NCBI GenBank assembly: GCA_000471925.1 | Contig: CP006668.1 | Span: forward strand, 2,170,001 to 2,234,000 | Source of the DNA: Ralstonia pickettii DTP0602 | GTDB lineage: Bacteria > Pseudomonadota > Gammaproteobacteria > Burkholderiales > Burkholderiaceae | Direction of reading: 5' to 3' | Length of the DNA stretch: 64,000 nt | Part shown: piece after piece, positions 26,926-34,743 of the stretch | Numbering within the stretch: the first letter of the stretch is position 1 | How the letters are laid out: every line of letters begins with the position of its first letter | Position numbers and translations under genes: made by a program | The notes under the pieces: generated by a model | What the model was told of the DNA's origin: nothing | The model's database searches: none | What the model saw: the letters and a program-made list of their open reading frames with translations, nothing else

Positions 26926-26940
26926 TGTATACTATATACA
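26926..26940. promoter_or_regulatory. GGTATAC-type palindromic operator before the HDO operon
   Basis: TGTATA-CTA-TATACA is a perfect 6-bp inverted repeat with a 3-bp spacer, the most symmetric member of the set. It matches the 21699 site at 12 of 14 positions and lies 87 bp upstream of the HDO start. Confidence 0.7.
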
Positions 26941-27015
26941 GTTAGTCAGCGACAACAAGGGCTTCGTTGACTAATCACGTAAGTGTTTACCCGGCGGCGG
27001 ACCGGGCAATGCGAC

Positions 27016-27948
27016 TCAGGCCGCGCGACGCTCCGCCGCGCCAGTGATCCGCGACCACGCGAAGCCCGCCAGCGCCACGTCCTCCAGCCCCACGCCGACT
27101 GACTTGTAGATCAGGATGTCGTCGTCCCGCTGGCGCGGCGACACCTTGCCCAGGACCACGTCGCCCAGTTCGACGATCTTCTCGTGCGGAAGGGCCTGCG
27201 GATCGGCCAGCACGATGTCGCCGGCCTCGCGCACGGACTGCGGGCGCCACTCGACCACCACGGCGGCGGCGCGGCGCAGCGCGGTGTCGTCCAGTTCACG
27301 CGTATGCGGCAGGCTGGAGCCGATGGCGGCAACGAAGGCGCCCGGCCGCAGCGACGCGCCCGCGAACAGCGGCGTTGTCGCGCGCGACGCCGTGACGACG
27401 ATATCGGCCTCGGCCACGGCAGCATCGGGCTCTGTCAGCGCGACCGGGATGCCGCACAGGGCCGACAGCCGCTCCGGCATGCCTTCATCGGCGTGCGGAT
27501 CAGACACCAGGATGCGCTCCAGCCCGAGCGTCGCGCTAAGCTGGCGCGCGTGTTGCACGCCCTGCATGCCGGCGCCGAACAGCGCCAGCGTGCGCGCACC
27601 GGGCCGAGCCAGCCGCTGCGCCGCAAGCGTGGTGCAGGCGGCCGTACGCAGGCGCGTGATGGCGCCGGCGTCGAACGAAGCTAGCGGGCGCCCGTCGTCG
27701 GCCGAGAAGATCAGGATGACAAAGGAGAACTGGCCGTTGATGGTCGTGTAGACCTTGGCGCCCGCCACGCCCTGCTGCGGGATCACCGCGCCCAGCGTGG
27801 ACAGCTTGACGCCGCCCGCCTCGGTGCGGATGCGCTCCTGCATCGCGGCGTCGCCACGCCCGAAGCTGGAAAACGCTGCCTCCATGACCTGCCGGGCATC
27901 CTCCGGGCTGACGTGGGCATCGATCATCGCGTCTGTGATGTGCTGCAT
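27016..27948 (-). CDS. Ornithine cyclodeaminase/mu-crystallin family protein
   Basis: A 310-aa NAD(P)-binding protein of usual length. The substrate domain has GAKVYTTINGQ with the conserved Lys; the Rossmann motif is LALFGAGMQGVQHARQL. GAFVAAIGSSLPHTRELDD is also a family signature. Members include ornithine cyclodeaminase, ketimine reductases and amino-acid dehydrogenases, acting on alpha-amino acids or cyclic imines. It lies 60 bp after the TauE-like gene on the same strand, likely one operon. Its presence suggests that an amino acid or imine appears in the pathway (inference). Confidence 0.87.
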   Translation of the reverse strand: MQHITDAMIDAHVSPEDARQVMEAAFSSFGRGDAAMQERIRTEAGGVKLSTLGAVIPQQGVAGAKVYTTINGQFSFVILIFSADDGRPLASFDAGAITRLRTAACTTLAAQRLARPGARTLALFGAGMQGVQHARQLSATLGLERILVSDPHADEGMPERLSALCGIPVALTEPDAAVAEADIVVTASRATTPLFAGASLRPGAFVAAIGSSLPHTRELDDTALRRAAAVVVEWRPQSVREAGDIVLADPQALPHEKIVELGDVVLGKVSPRQRDDDILIYKSVGVGLEDVALAGFAWSRITGAAERRAA

Positions 27949-28008
27949 GGGGACTCCGCTGGTTGGGATGGGGACAGGGAAAGAGGGAGATCTCTGCGGG
28001 CCAGAGCC

Positions 28009-28839
28009 TCACGAAAAGGCAGTGCGGCCGAGCACACCGAGCGCCCCGGCAGCGCAAAGACCCAGCAGCAGCCGGCGCACCGCCCCGGGCGAAACGTGCC
28101 CGCGCAAGCGGTTCGACAGCGCGAAGCCGGCAAACAGGAATGGCGCAAGGGCCGCCGCCAGCACCAGTTGCGGCAAACCGAAGCGCCCCGCCATCGCCAG
28201 CATGGAGAGCGACAGCACTGCGCCGCCGGACAGGATGCAACCCATCGTGGCGCGCAGCGGCGCCGGCGCCATGTGCTGCATGACCAGCGCGAACGGGGGC
28301 GCACCGGCCGAAGTGATCGTTCCCATGAAGCCCGACAGGGTGCCGGCGATGGTCACATTGGGCGAGGTCGGCAGCAGGCGCCAGCCCAGCAGGCTCAGCG
28401 CCACGGCGGCAAGTATCGACACCGAGAACAGCACCCCCAGCGGACCCGGCGCCAGCCACGCCATGGTCAGCACTGCCGCCGCCCCGCCGAGCGCGCGCCC
28501 GATCAGGGCGAAGCCTGCGATGCGCCACGCGATCGCCTCCCGCTCACGCAGCGCGCCCATCAAGGAGAGACAGCAGCCCATCGCCAGCAGCGGTCCCGGC
28601 ACGAGGTCGGGGAAGAAGATTGCCCCCAGCGGTGCCGAAAGCATCGCAAAGCCGATCCCGCCCACGCCTTGCAGGCAGGCGCCCACGAGGATGAGCGCAC
28701 CCATCCATAGATAAGTGGTGACGGAGAGCCCGGCGGGAAGCAGGGAGAACAACGTGGCGGGCAAGGCAGAGGTCATGGCGGCAGGTCGAAATAGCGGCTT
28801 GGAAGGCGCGAATGAAGCGCGTCGGACGGACGGCCTCAT
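28009..28839 (-). CDS. TauE/SafE-like membrane permease of the HDO island
   Basis: A 276-aa membrane protein with about eight helices and the family glycine motif GACLQGVGGIGFAMLSAPLG; the second-half motif is weaker (GTLSGFMGTITSAGAPPFALVM). The ATG at 28839 is chosen because AGGAGG lies 10 bp upstream; a GTG three codons earlier abuts the ribosome site. TauE-type proteins move sulfite or other organic anions. It is only a remote paralogue of the exporter at 17962 and no sulfonate gene adjoins it, so a different anion is likely. A GGTATAC-type operator lies 58 bp upstream. Confidence 0.82.
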   Translation of the reverse strand: MRPSVRRASFAPSKPLFRPAAMTSALPATLFSLLPAGLSVTTYLWMGALILVGACLQGVGGIGFAMLSAPLGAIFFPDLVPGPLLAMGCCLSLMGALREREAIAWRIAGFALIGRALGGAAAVLTMAWLAPGPLGVLFSVSILAAVALSLLGWRLLPTSPNVTIAGTLSGFMGTITSAGAPPFALVMQHMAPAPLRATMGCILSGGAVLSLSMLAMAGRFGLPQLVLAAALAPFLFAGFALSNRLRGHVSPGAVRRLLLGLCAAGALGVLGRTAFS

Positions 28840-28896
28840 AAGGGGCACGCCTCCTGCTTATATTGCTCGCACTTCGTGTGGAAGTCGCCGCAAAAC

Positions 28897-28910
28897 GGTA
28901 TACAGTCTAC
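28897..28910. promoter_or_regulatory. GGTATAC operator before the TauE-like gene
   Basis: GGTATACAGTCTAC matches the 21699 site at 10 of 14 positions, 58 bp before the TauE-like start in the 316-bp divergent spacer shared with the transporter operon. Confidence 0.55.
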
Positions 28911-29074
28911 ATGTCACAGCGGAGCCGAGCAAACGGTTTCATCCCGTCTGCGCACCACTTAAAGGACGTTCGCACCGTCGCAGGGCCAATATATGTGCGG
29001 CGTTCGGGCAACTTGCACCAGTCTGGTATAGGCGTAAGTCCGGATGAAAAACCTGTTGTCGCGAGTTCGCACTG

Positions 29075-29088
29075 GAATATAGTATACC
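29075..29088. promoter_or_regulatory. GGTATAC operator before the transporter-ferredoxin operon
   Basis: GAATATAGTATACC is the exact reverse complement of the 14-bp site at 21699-21712. It ends 67 bp before the transporter start. Confidence 0.65.
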
Positions 29089-29093
29089 GACAC

Positions 29094-29120
29094 TGGGTTC
29101 CAGAACTGGTACGGAACCCA
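29094..29120. promoter_or_regulatory. Inverted repeat in the transporter leader
   Basis: TGGGTTCC (29094-29101) and GGAACCCA (29113-29120) are perfect 8-bp inverted arms with an 11-bp spacer, 35 bp before the start codon. It could be a second operator or a leader hairpin. No T-run follows, so it is not an intrinsic terminator. Confidence 0.45.
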
Positions 29121-29155
29121 GGGCCCCACAACCCCTCCGCCCCCAGGGAGTCTTC

Positions 29156-30694
29156 ATGTCACAACAAGTCGTGATCGGTGCCGCGCACTGGATCTATCTG
29201 TCAGGGGTAGCAGTCATCGTGTTGACGATGATCCTGCGCGCCAATGTTGTCGTCCCTTCCATCGTCGGCACCGCCCTGGTCGTGTTTGCGCTCACCGGCA
29301 GCCCGGTTTCGGCGCTGGGCGGAGTGTTTTCCGCGAGCCTGGTTGCCGCCAAGGAGCTGTTCAATATCTTCCTGGTGATCGCGTTCATGACGGCGCTGCT
29401 CAATGCGCTCAAGACGCTGCGCTCCGACATCCGCATGGTCGAGCCCTTCCGCGTGGTGATGAAGAACGGGCATTCGGCGTTCTTTATCTTGGCGGGCATC
29501 ACCTACGTCATCTCCCTGTTCTTCTGGCCGACCCCGGCCGTGCCGCTGGTATCGGCGATCTTGCTGCCGGCCGCCATTGCGGCGGGGCTGCCGCCGCTGG
29601 CGGGTGCGATGGCGATCGCCATCGCCGGCCAGGGCATGGCGCTGTCGTCCGACTATGTGATCGGCGTAGCCCCCGGCATCAGTGCCAAGGCGGCCGGCGC
29701 AGCGGTGAGCGCCGCGGTGGTGGCCGATCGCGCGCTGGCGCTGTCGCTCATCACCGGCACTATTGCGCTGTGCCTGGCCTACCTGTCGATGCGCAAGCAC
29801 ATCGTGCCCGCCTGCGGCACCCTGCTCGACCGCTGGCAGGCGCGCGCCGGCGGCACCGCCGAGGCGCTGGAAGGCGGCGGCACCTTCGACAAGGCCGAGA
29901 TCGCCAAGGGCACCGCCCACGCCGAGCCGCTGGCCACCGACAGCAATATCGAAGCAAGCCTGTCGATGGTGGCCCGGCGCCGGGTGAAGTGGTCGAAATG
30001 CTTCGCGATCGTGACGCCCGTCGCCTTCCTCGCCGTAGTCGCGGTCATGGTGCTGCCCAAGCTCGGCACTGGCGTGCAGGACCTCAAGGGCGGCGATGCG
30101 GCGGCGCTGGTCGGCGGCGTCGCGGCGGTGCTGATGATGCTGGCGACGCTGGCCGCCGAAGGCCCGCGCCGCATGCTCGACGTGTGCCCGGAGCACATCA
30201 CCGACGGCTTCGTCTTCGCCTTCAAGGCGATGGGCTCGGTGCTGCCGATCGCCGGCTTCTTCTTCGTCGGCGCCGGCGAAACCGCCGCGCAGATCCTGGG
30301 CCTGCCGCCGGGCAAGGCGCCGAGCCTGCTGTTCGAACTGATCCAGGCCTACCAGCACATGATCCCGGACAACCACGTGCTGGTCGCCTTCGGCGTGCTG
30401 CTGGTCGGCATGATCACCGGCATCGACGGCTCGGGTTTCGCGGGCCTGCCGCTGACCGGCACGCTGGCCGGCGCCCTCGGCCCGGTGGTCGGCTTCGACC
30501 CGGCCACGCTGGCCGCGGTGGGCCAGATGGGCGCGGTCTGGACCGGCGGCGGCACGCTGGTGGCGTGGTCGTCGCTGATCGCGGTGGCCGGCTTCGCCCG
30601 GGTGCCGGTGCTGGAAGCGGTGCGCGCGCTGCTGATCCCGGTGCTGATCGGGCTGGCCTGCTCCACCGTGGCCGCCATGGTGTTGTGGTCGTAG
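29156..30694 (+). CDS. 12-helix membrane transporter, possibly GntP/ion-transporter superfamily
   Basis: A 512-aa hydrophobic protein with about 12 helices and a cytoplasmic loop near 215-275 (KHIVPACGTLLDRWQARAGG to ARRRVKWSK). Repeated half-motifs (FFWPTPAVPLVSAILLPAAI; DGSGFAGLPLTGTLAGALG) and re-entrant-like glycine segments resemble GntP/DcuC-type carriers of organic acids, but I cannot place it firmly. GGGAG precedes the ATG. It heads an operon with two ferredoxins and an orphan protein under a GGTATAC operator, so it may import the pathway substrate. Confidence 0.75.
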   Translation: MSQQVVIGAAHWIYLSGVAVIVLTMILRANVVVPSIVGTALVVFALTGSPVSALGGVFSASLVAAKELFNIFLVIAFMTALLNALKTLRSDIRMVEPFRVVMKNGHSAFFILAGITYVISLFFWPTPAVPLVSAILLPAAIAAGLPPLAGAMAIAIAGQGMALSSDYVIGVAPGISAKAAGAAVSAAVVADRALALSLITGTIALCLAYLSMRKHIVPACGTLLDRWQARAGGTAEALEGGGTFDKAEIAKGTAHAEPLATDSNIEASLSMVARRRVKWSKCFAIVTPVAFLAVVAVMVLPKLGTGVQDLKGGDAAALVGGVAAVLMMLATLAAEGPRRMLDVCPEHITDGFVFAFKAMGSVLPIAGFFFVGAGETAAQILGLPPGKAPSLLFELIQAYQHMIPDNHVLVAFGVLLVGMITGIDGSGFAGLPLTGTLAGALGPVVGFDPATLAAVGQMGAVWTGGGTLVAWSSLIAVAGFARVPVLEAVRALLIPVLIGLACSTVAAMVLWS

Positions 30695-30779
30695 GCGGCC
30701 GCAAGTGCCGCCAGGCCGGACAGATTTCCCCGACTTCTCTTGACGCCGGGTGGGCGCCCCACCCGGCAGGAACCGCACG

Positions 30780-31130
30780 ATGCCGACAGTCACTTTCCAC
30801 AAGCAGGGCCAGACCTTCGTCGACGAGGTCAAGCCCCAGACCAACCTGGTCGTCCGCGCCGGGATTCGCCAGTTTCCCTACCCCAACCTGCGTTACGAGT
30901 GCGGCATGGGCAAGTGCTCCAAGTGCGCCTGCCGCGTGATCGCCGGCGCCGAACACCTGCCGCCGCCCAACTGGAAGGAAAAGAAGCAGCTCGGCGACCG
31001 GCTCGAACAGGGTTACCGGCTGGCCTGCCAGCTCTGGATCGAGCACGACATCGAACTGGCGCAGGACGACCTGACCAGCGCGGCCCCGGCCACCGCCGGC
31101 ACCCTGGCCACGGCCAGCGCGGACGCCTGA
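30780..31130 (+). CDS. Small [2Fe-2S] ferredoxin
   Basis: A 116-aa plant-type ferredoxin domain with Cys41, Cys46, Cys49 and Cys83 (ECGMGKCSKC, RLACQ). An extra Cys51 follows the cluster loop. An insertion, PPPNWKEKKQLGDRLEQG, precedes the last ligand; its KEKK core recurs in the second ferredoxin at 31490, so the two are probably paralogues. AGGA precedes the ATG at 30780. Two-gene spacing downstream is one base (stop 31130, next ATG 31132). Likely electron carrier between the reductase at 23078 and an oxygenase such as the HDO protein (inference). Confidence 0.85.
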   Translation: MPTVTFHKQGQTFVDEVKPQTNLVVRAGIRQFPYPNLRYECGMGKCSKCACRVIAGAEHLPPPNWKEKKQLGDRLEQGYRLACQLWIEHDIELAQDDLTSAAPATAGTLATASADA

Positions 31131-31131
31131 C

Positions 31132-31449
31132 ATGTTCGTCCTCCTCACCAGCCGCCCCGGCCAGTTCCGCACCGAGCCCACCGCGGGCATGACCGCGGTC
31201 GAAGCGTACGACTACGTCTTCTATGGCAAGCGCACCGCACGCTTTGTCATCGCCGAACTGGCCGCCGATACCAAGGTGCGGGTGCTGGAAGAAACGCCGC
31301 CCGGCATCGTCAACCTGGTGTCGACCAAGTTCCTGGACAAGTACGCCACGCTGGAGGCCGCCCGCGCCGCGCTACGCGAGCTGGCCAGCTTCGGCAGCAT
31401 GGACATCGCCCTGGTGCCCACGCCGGTCGCCGTATGCGGGCGGTGCTGA
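31132..31449 (+). CDS. Orphan 105-aa protein between two ferredoxin genes
   Basis: A soluble 105-aa protein beginning MFVLLTSRPGQFRTEP, with VEAYDYVFYGKRTARFVIAE, VRVLEETPPGIVNLVSTKFL and a helix DKYATLEAARAALRELASFG. It ends in CGRC. I recognise no family. It starts one base after the first ferredoxin and is followed 40 bp later by the second, so all three are almost certainly co-translated. Size and context would fit a small regulatory or coupling protein of an oxygenase system, but that is speculation. Confidence 0.75.
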   Translation: MFVLLTSRPGQFRTEPTAGMTAVEAYDYVFYGKRTARFVIAELAADTKVRVLEETPPGIVNLVSTKFLDKYATLEAARAALRELASFGSMDIALVPTPVAVCGRC

Positions 31450-31489
31450 TCCCCCGGCCCTCACGTGGTCACGCAACAAATTCATCGCC

Positions 31490-31792
31490 ATGATCCAGAT
31501 CACCTTCCTCACCAACCACGGCAAGACGGTCAGCGCGCCGGTCAACAGCAACCTGCTGCGCGTGTCGCTGCGCGAGCAAGGTGGCATCCCCTTCAAGTGC
31601 GGCGGCGGTTTGTGCGGCACCTGCAAGTGCCGCATCGAAAAGGGCCACGAGCACACCGACGCGGTCAAGCCGAAGGAAAAGAAGCTACTGGCGGAGGCGG
31701 AGCTGGCCGCCGGGTTCCGGCTGGCCTGTCAGACTTTTATCAATGGCGACATCGCGGTGTCGTGGCAGCCGAAGGAGGCGGTGCGCGCGTGA
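31490..31792 (+). CDS. Small [2Fe-2S] ferredoxin, second copy
   Basis: A 100-aa plant-type ferredoxin with Cys37, Cys42, Cys45 and Cys80 (KCGGGLCGTC, RLACQ). It shares the KPKEKKLLAEAELAAG insertion type with the ferredoxin at 30780. It is the last gene of the transporter operon. Having two ferredoxins plus a ferredoxin-containing reductase in one locus suggests a dedicated electron chain. Confidence 0.87.
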   Translation: MIQITFLTNHGKTVSAPVNSNLLRVSLREQGGIPFKCGGGLCGTCKCRIEKGHEHTDAVKPKEKKLLAEAELAAGFRLACQTFINGDIAVSWQPKEAVRA

Positions 31793-31911
31793 TTGTGGTG
31801 GTGAGCGGCTGCTGAGGGTGGCTGACGGCGGAGGCCCTCGCCAGGCGGCCGCGTCAGGCATGGGGCTTACGATGGCCCAAACACCAGAGCGGCTAGTACG
31901 AGCTTTCCGTC

Positions 31912-31932
31912 ATGTACGCGTAACGCGTACAT
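31912..31932. repeat. Perfect palindrome in a convergent gap
   Basis: ATGTACGCG-TAA-CGCGTACAT: 9-bp perfect arms and a 3-bp spacer, between the end of the second ferredoxin gene (31792) and the end of the cobT-like gene (31961). Neither neighbour starts here and no T-run follows, so promoter and intrinsic-terminator roles are not obvious. Confidence 0.6.
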
Positions 31933-31960
31933 AGTGAAAAACCAGACAGAGCCGGCTACC

Positions 31961-33682
31961 TCACCGCCGCCGCGCCCCCACCAGCCCCGCCACCTCATCC
32001 AACATCGCCATATCCACCGGCTGCGACAAATCCAGCGCCAGCGTATGCCGGTAATACGGACTGAGATCCAGCCCCACCCCCAACCCCAGCACTTCGACGT
32101 CCCGCAGCGCCTCATGCCGCGCCACCACCGCCTTCAGGTGGTTGTCGAGGTAGCAGGCGTCATTGGCCTGCCCGGTCGCGGTATCCATCGGGCTGCCGTC
32201 CGATACCACCAGCAGGATGCGGCGCACCTTGCCGGTGGCATGCAGCCGCGCGCAGGCCCACTCGACCGCCTCCCCGTCCACCCCTTCGCGGAACAGGTCG
32301 GCCTTGAGCAGCGCACCGATATCGGTGCGCGCACGCCGCCAGCTGCGCTGCGCATCCTTGACCACCATATGGCAGGTCTCGTTGAGCCGGCCCGGATGCG
32401 CCGGGCGCCCGCGCGCCAGCCAGTCGGCGCGGGCGCGGCCGCCGTTCCAGGCGTTGGTGGTGAAGCCCAGCACCTCGGTGGCGACGCCGGCCTGGTCGAG
32501 CGCGCGGGTGAGCATGTCGATCAGCAGGGTCAGCGGCTCGGCCTGCGCCTTCATCGAACCTGAGCAGTCGATCAGGAAGCCCACCACGCAATCCGCATGG
32601 GCCTTGTGTGCTTCACGGCGGAAGAGCCTGCGCTCGGCAGGCGAGCTGACCAGCTGCGCCAGGCGGCGGCCGTCGATGCGGCCGCTTTCCTCGCCGAAAG
32701 ACCAGCCGTCCACGCGCGGTTGCGCCAGCGCCGCGCGCAGCCGGCGCGCGAGTCGTGCGATGTTGACGCCGGCGCGGGCGATGCGGGCGTCGAGCCGCGT
32801 GCGGTACTCGTCCAGCAGCGCGCGCCGTACCAGGGTGGCGGCGCGCACCTCGCGGTCGTAGCGCGTGGTGAAGGCGCGGTAGCCATCGGTGGCCTCGGCC
32901 AGTACGCGGCTGTGGCCGCTATCGGCGAGGGCGAAGTCTTCCGCGGGCGGTTCGTCGAAATCGAGCCACAGCGCAAACCCCGCGCGCGCGGCGGAAGCGG
33001 CGTTGTCGTCAGCCTCGCCGGCACGTGGCGCTTCGGTACGAACCATTTCCGCCACTGCGCGGGCGAGCGCCAGTGCATGTGCCGCATAGGCCGACTGGTC
33101 ATGCCGACAAGCACGCAGCCCGACCAGCGATGTGCCCAGCACGGGCACGATGGCGGCGCGCGTGGCTTCGATCAGGTCTTCGGTCTCTTCCAGCACCGGC
33201 TCGCCGGTCAGTCGCGACCATGCGACCTGCGCCACAGTGTAAAGCAGGATGCCGAGATGCCCTTCAGTCAGACCGGAGCGATGGAACGCCCGCGACCACG
33301 CCATGAAGCGATGGCGCAGGTTGGCCGCCACGCCCGCCATGCCGCGCGGCAACCGCGTCTCACAACGCAGCTGTTCGAGCAGTTCGAACACCAGGCGCTC
33401 GACCGGATCGGCGGGGCAAAGCCGGCGATGCAGCGCGGCATCGGAATGCGCCTGGCGCAGCGCCGCGCCGTCAGCGGCGCCACGCAGGCACGTGGCGGTA
33501 TCGGTTTCCGGATCGGTACGCAGGTGCGGCGCATGCTGCGGCACCGGCCGCATCGCGCGCCAAAGCTGCCCGTCGCGGAAATGCAGCGCGGCGTCGCCCG
33601 TCAGCGCGCGCACGGCGGCGCCGGACAGTTCATCCTGCCGCTGGCGCCGGCGCAGTTGCTGCGCGGCCGCGGCGGCGCTCAT
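31961..33682 (-). CDS. cobT: CobT-like VWA-domain protein
   Basis: A 573-aa protein like the CobT subunit of aerobic cobaltochelatase: a helical N-terminal half, then a C-terminal von Willebrand A domain with MIDAS motif DCSGSMKAQ and the later TDIGALLKADLF and VVSDGSPMDTATG segments. The ATG at 33682 overlaps the cobS-like stop by ATGA; the frame continues upstream without conserved sequence. CobS-CobT form the AAA+/VWA motor that drives metal insertion by CobN. No cobN or other cobalamin gene is in the window, so the client may be another protein. It lacks the long acidic linker of classical CobT as far as I can see. Confidence 0.85.
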   Translation of the reverse strand: MSAAAAAQQLRRRQRQDELSGAAVRALTGDAALHFRDGQLWRAMRPVPQHAPHLRTDPETDTATCLRGAADGAALRQAHSDAALHRRLCPADPVERLVFELLEQLRCETRLPRGMAGVAANLRHRFMAWSRAFHRSGLTEGHLGILLYTVAQVAWSRLTGEPVLEETEDLIEATRAAIVPVLGTSLVGLRACRHDQSAYAAHALALARAVAEMVRTEAPRAGEADDNAASAARAGFALWLDFDEPPAEDFALADSGHSRVLAEATDGYRAFTTRYDREVRAATLVRRALLDEYRTRLDARIARAGVNIARLARRLRAALAQPRVDGWSFGEESGRIDGRRLAQLVSSPAERRLFRREAHKAHADCVVGFLIDCSGSMKAQAEPLTLLIDMLTRALDQAGVATEVLGFTTNAWNGGRARADWLARGRPAHPGRLNETCHMVVKDAQRSWRRARTDIGALLKADLFREGVDGEAVEWACARLHATGKVRRILLVVSDGSPMDTATGQANDACYLDNHLKAVVARHEALRDVEVLGLGVGLDLSPYYRHTLALDLSQPVDMAMLDEVAGLVGARRR

Positions 33683-34695
33683 CGCGCGGACTCCGACTCG
33701 GCGGGCGCTGCGGCGGCTTCGCCGGGCAGGTGGCCGAAGCAGCGCTGGTAGTACTCCGCCACCACCGGCCGCTCGGCCTCGTCGCACTTGTTGAGGAAGG
33801 TCAGGCGGAACGCCAGCGCGGGATCGTGGAAGATCTGGCAGTTCTCGGCCCAGCTGATCACCGTGCGCGGCGACATCAGCGCCGACACGTCGCCCGCCGC
33901 AAACCCGCGGCGCGTCAGCCCCGCCAGCGCCACCATCGCATCGACCAGCGCGTGGCCGGCATCGTTGTCGAGCTCGGGCACGCGCGCCAGCACGATGCCG
34001 GCCTCCTCGTCATGCGGCAGGTAGTCCAGCGTGGCCACCACGTTCCAGCGGTCGATCTGCGCGTGGTTGAGCAATTGCGTGCCGTGGTAGAGGCCGTTGA
34101 CGTTGCCGAGCCCCACCGTGTTGGAAGTGGCGAACAACCGGAAAGAAGGATGCGGCCGGATCACGCGGTTCTGGTCGAGCAGCGTGAACTTGCCGTCGCG
34201 CTCCAGGATGCGCTGGATCACGAACATCACATCGGGGCGGCCCGCATCGTACTCGTCGAAGATCAGCGCCACCGGCCGCTGCAGCGCCCACGGCACGATG
34301 CCCTCCTGGAACTCGGTCACCTGGCGCCCGTCGCGCACCACGATGGCATCCTTGCCGACCAGGTCGAGCCGGCTGATATGCCCGTCCAGGTTGACGCGCA
34401 CGCAGGGCCAGTTCAGCCGCGCGGCCACCTGCTCGATATGGGTCGACTTGCCGCTGCCGTGCAGCCCCTGCACCATCACGCGCCGGTCGCGCATGAAGCC
34501 GGACAGGATCGCCAGCGTCACCTCGGGCTGGAAGCGGTAGGCCGGGTCGATCTCCGGCACGTGGTCGTCGCGCTGGCTGAAGGCCGGCACCATCAGGCCG
34601 GAATCGATGCCGAACACGCTGCGCACCGGAATCATCCGGTCCGGCTTGCCAAACTGGTCTTGCGTCACCTCTTGCTCCTCGTTGCTTGTCGCCAT
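33679..34695 (-). CDS. cobS: CobS-like AAA+ (MoxR-type) ATPase
   Basis: A 338-aa AAA+ ATPase with Walker A GLHGSGKS at 77-84, the CobS-typical THIEQVAARLNWPCVRVNLD that follows, Walker B VALIFDEYD and sensor region FRLFATSNTVGLG. The N-terminal RMIPVRSVFGIDSGLMVPAF also matches CobS. It overlaps the CobT-like gene by 4 bp, so the pair is co-translated. See the CobT entry for the missing CobN partner. Confidence 0.88.
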   Translation of the reverse strand: MATSNEEQEVTQDQFGKPDRMIPVRSVFGIDSGLMVPAFSQRDDHVPEIDPAYRFQPEVTLAILSGFMRDRRVMVQGLHGSGKSTHIEQVAARLNWPCVRVNLDGHISRLDLVGKDAIVVRDGRQVTEFQEGIVPWALQRPVALIFDEYDAGRPDVMFVIQRILERDGKFTLLDQNRVIRPHPSFRLFATSNTVGLGNVNGLYHGTQLLNHAQIDRWNVVATLDYLPHDEEAGIVLARVPELDNDAGHALVDAMVALAGLTRRGFAAGDVSALMSPRTVISWAENCQIFHDPALAFRLTFLNKCDEAERPVVAEYYQRCFGHLPGEAAAAPAESESAR

Positions 34696-34743
34696 GCCTT
34701 GCGCAGCGCGACCAGCGGAGCAAACCGCGTGACGCCGTGCGCG

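Noticed and set aside
31961..34695. A cobalamin biosynthesis operon
   Set aside because: Only the motor pair is present; no cobN, cobW or corrin-ring gene is visible, so the pathway cannot be claimed.
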